Positions 62,720-64,000 of a DNA stretch of 64,000 nucleotides are shown here, one piece after another. The notes beneath the pieces are model-generated. The model was given only the letters and a program-made list of their open reading frames with translations, was not told the DNA's origin and made no database searches. This DNA is from Microcella alkaliphila. GTDB lineage: Bacteria > Actinomycetota > Actinomycetes > Actinomycetales > Microbacteriaceae. The position numbers and the translations under genes are program-made. The number at the start of each line of letters is the position of its first letter. The stretch's first letter is position 1. The stretch covers positions 434,001 through 498,000 of the forward strand of contig NZ_SGXT01000011.1 of assembly GCF_004216855.1 (NCBI RefSeq). Reading direction: 5' to 3'.

Positions 62720-62991
62720 TCGGTCGAGAAGTGCGACTCACGCGTGAGCAGGTCGGCGAGACCCGCGTTGACGGCGCCCGGCATATCGATGGCGTCCACA
62801 AATTTCGCCCACGCATCTTCCGAGAGCCCGACCTGCCGCTCTTCAGTCAGCACGCGCCGCGCGGCCTCAAGCGCGGCCTGCTTGACGAATGCGGAGGTCG
62901 TCAGCCCCAGCGCGTCTGACGCCGCCTCAAGCTCCGTCTTCTGCTGGGCGGGAAGGCGGAATTCAACCCGATCCGTGGCGGAAGAACTCAT
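62716..62991 (-). CDS. DUF1778 (TacA-type) antitoxin, orphan
   Basis: The 91-residue ribbon-helix-helix protein has RVEFRLPAQQKTELEAASDA, LGLTTSAFVKQAALEAARRV and a C-terminal toxin-binding helix. TAAGTT lies 7 nt before ATG 62991. Its cognate GNAT toxin is reduced to a stump at 62590-62719. Confidence 0.85.
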   Translation of the reverse strand: MSSSATDRVEFRLPAQQKTELEAASDALGLTTSAFVKQAALEAARRVLTEERQVGLSEDAWAKFVDAIDMPGAVNAGLADLLTRESHFSTE

Positions 62992-62998
62992 GCATTGC

Positions 62999-63004
62999 AA
63001 CTTA
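62999..63004 (-). promoter_or_regulatory. -10 element of the DUF1778 antitoxin gene
   Basis: TAAGTT on the minus strand, 7 nt before ATG 62991. An 8-bp palindrome TTGCGCAA lies at 63032-63039 and CATATG at 63008-63013, possible operator half-sites. Confidence 0.45.
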
Positions 63005-63058
63005 TGTCATATGGCCGGAATTGCCCAGAGGTTGCGCAATACGGGGACGCGCCCGGCG

Positions 63059-63441
63059 TCAGCCGATCGACACCATCACGCTCAACACCGTCAGCACCAC
63101 GCACACCGGCGCCATCGTGTACCGCTCGGGCTTCGAGCGCGAGATGCCGTTCATGACGATGCCGAGCGCCGAGTAGGCCACGATCACCCAGATGCCGACG
63201 TCGACGACGACGCCGGCAGCAGTTCGACGAGGCCGGCGCGCTGCAGCACGACGACGGCGAACAGCGCGTACAGCAGGATCGAGACGACACTGCCGATGCG
63301 CTTCGCCGTCGGCAGCACGCGATCCTGCCCACCCCACGCGAAGTGGCCGAGCGGGGCACCCGCGATCAGCGCGAGTTGGAAGAGCGCCAGCGCGGCCATG
63401 AGCGCCACAAAGGCGAGCGCCGCGAGGTTCTGCGCATTCAT
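63059..63441 (-). pseudogene. Small membrane protein gene with a single-base frameshift
   Basis: From ATG 63441: NLAALAFVALMAALALFQLA and RIGSVVSILLYALFAVVVLQ in one frame, ending ELLPASSSTSASG. The neighbouring frame continues VVVDVGIWVIVAYSALGIVM and MAPVCVVLTVLSVMVSIG to 63059. One base inserted near 63205-63220, inside a GTCGTCGTC run, would join them into a four-segment membrane protein of about 127 residues. May be a sequencing error. Family not recognised. Confidence 0.7.
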
Positions 63442-63463
63442 GTCCAACTTCAGCCTCCCCCGG

Positions 63464-63469
63464 TATTCT
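63464..63469 (+). promoter_or_regulatory. -10 element of the MNT gene
   Basis: TATTCT, 6 nt before GTG 63476. Confidence 0.5.
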
Positions 63470-63475
63470 CGCGGT

Positions 63476-63802
63476 GTGTCGACTGCCGCCGCTACTCCCG
63501 AGACACTCGCACTGCGCGAGCTTCTCAGCGCGCGCCGCAAAGAATTCGAGGCGCTCCTGAAGAAGTACGGCGCTACCCACCCCAAGCTCTTCGGGTCGGT
63601 AGCTCGCGGCGATGCCGGGCCCGATAGCGACATCGACATCGTCGTCACGATGGACCCTGCCGACGGCAACCTCCTCATGCGTGCGTCAGGGCTTATGGAA
63701 GAGACACGAAAGCTCTTCGGCCGCAACGACATCGACATTTTTCCGACTCAGCTACTCAAGCCTTCGATCTCCGAGTCTGCTGCCGAGGGCCTCGACACGT
63801 AG
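63476..63802 (+). CDS. MNT-type nucleotidyltransferase, orphan
   Basis: The 108-residue protein has the minimal nucleotidyltransferase motif LFGSVARGDAGPDSDIDIVV (GSxxRG...SDxD). In HEPN/MNT modules the MNT protein is the antitoxin, adenylylating the HEPN ribonuclease. No HEPN gene follows; the selO gene on the other strand begins 17 bp later. Either an orphan or a split module. Confidence 0.83.
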   Translation: MSTAAATPETLALRELLSARRKEFEALLKKYGATHPKLFGSVARGDAGPDSDIDIVVTMDPADGNLLMRASGLMEETRKLFGRNDIDIFPTQLLKPSISESAAEGLDT

Positions 63803-63819
63803 CGAGACAGATCCGCTCC

Positions 63820-64000
63820 CTACGTCCCACAGAACGTCGTGTACGGCCCCGACCCGGCCGGGGCCCCGGCGGCATACCGCTCAAGCCCCGGCCGCTCCTC
63901 GAACGGCCGCCTCACCACATCGACGAGCGCTTCGAACGGTGCCATATCCCCCGCCGTCGCCGCCGTTAGCGCCTCCTCCACGAGGTGGTTGCGCGGAATG
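63820..64000 (-). CDS. selO: SelO/YdiU-type protein adenylyltransferase, C-terminal part
   Basis: The last 60 residues of a pseudokinase-fold AMPylator; the rest lies beyond the window. Visible: [11 protein letters not shown] (conserved helix), [16 protein letters not shown] and the invariant C-terminus PYTTFCGT with the Cys implicated in redox control. Bacterial SelO adenylylates metabolic enzymes under oxidative stress. Confidence 0.85.
   Translation of the reverse strand, partial: IPRNHLVEEALTAATAGDMAPFEALVDVVRRPFEERPGLERYAAGAPAGSGPYTTFCGT

Overview
This window is G+C-rich, densely coded DNA from an actinobacterium, most likely a member of the Microbacteriaceae. The taxonomic reading is an inference. 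It rests on a GarA/OdhI-type FHA protein in an operon with a PgsA-like synthase and an FtsR-like MerR regulator, a cysteine-free HesB-like protein, three copies of a small protein family common in Microbacteriaceae (DUF7882-like), a type III polyketide synthase cluster, and many genes whose only upstream signal is a TANNNT hexamer 6-8 nt before the start codon, the signature of leaderless actinobacterial transcripts. No rRNA, tRNA, CRISPR array, intact insertion sequence or prophage was found.

1-17.4 kb is core metabolism and cell biology: a long-chain acyl-CoA ligase (cut by the window edge), peptide deformylase, a MinD-like ATPase, pyruvate carboxylase, a ParA ATPase, two MerR regulators, the FHA protein, a CDP-alcohol phosphatidyltransferase, an LRV-repeat protein, an SDR, glucose-6-phosphate dehydrogenase, a GH15 hydrolase, an S4-domain protein, a topoisomerase IB gene broken by a 10-bp tandem duplication, and L-lactate dehydrogenase. 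17.4-32.1 kb continues with small proteins, a GlcD-type oxidase, a DUF1611 protein, a BCCT transporter, a possible glutarate module (aldehyde dehydrogenase, CoA-transferase, glutaryl-CoA dehydrogenase), a long-form GAPDH and rlmN.

32.1-37 kb is the most interesting locus. A self-contained ABC ATPase-permease-HTH cassette and a cinA gene sit side by side between rlmN and a DEAD-box helicase. Between the two cassettes lies a scar made of the helicase promoter and first codons joined to a diverged copy of the rlmN 5' end. It reads as two alternative alleles of one rlmN-[cargo]-helicase locus joined in tandem.

37-53 kb holds argG, a stress-type cluster (a manganese catalase lacking an internal segment, a zinc alcohol dehydrogenase, a FAD-Rieske oxidoreductase) bracketed by DUF7882-like paralogues, a type III PKS-methyltransferase-FAD oxidoreductase operon, two CorC/HlyC membrane proteins and a DadA-like oxidase. 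53-64 kb is an accessory, decaying region: SRPBCC/ArsR genes with one broken copy, an XRE-nucleotidyltransferase pair, VapBC, a DUF1778 antitoxin with only a stump of its GNAT toxin, an orphan MNT protein, an NYN nuclease-like protein, and remnants of P450, M20 peptidase, EamA and VOC genes, interspersed with msrB, gdhA and the C-terminus of selO.

Positions of deletions and frameshifts come from reading by eye against remembered family patterns. Any single-base lesion could also be an assembly error.
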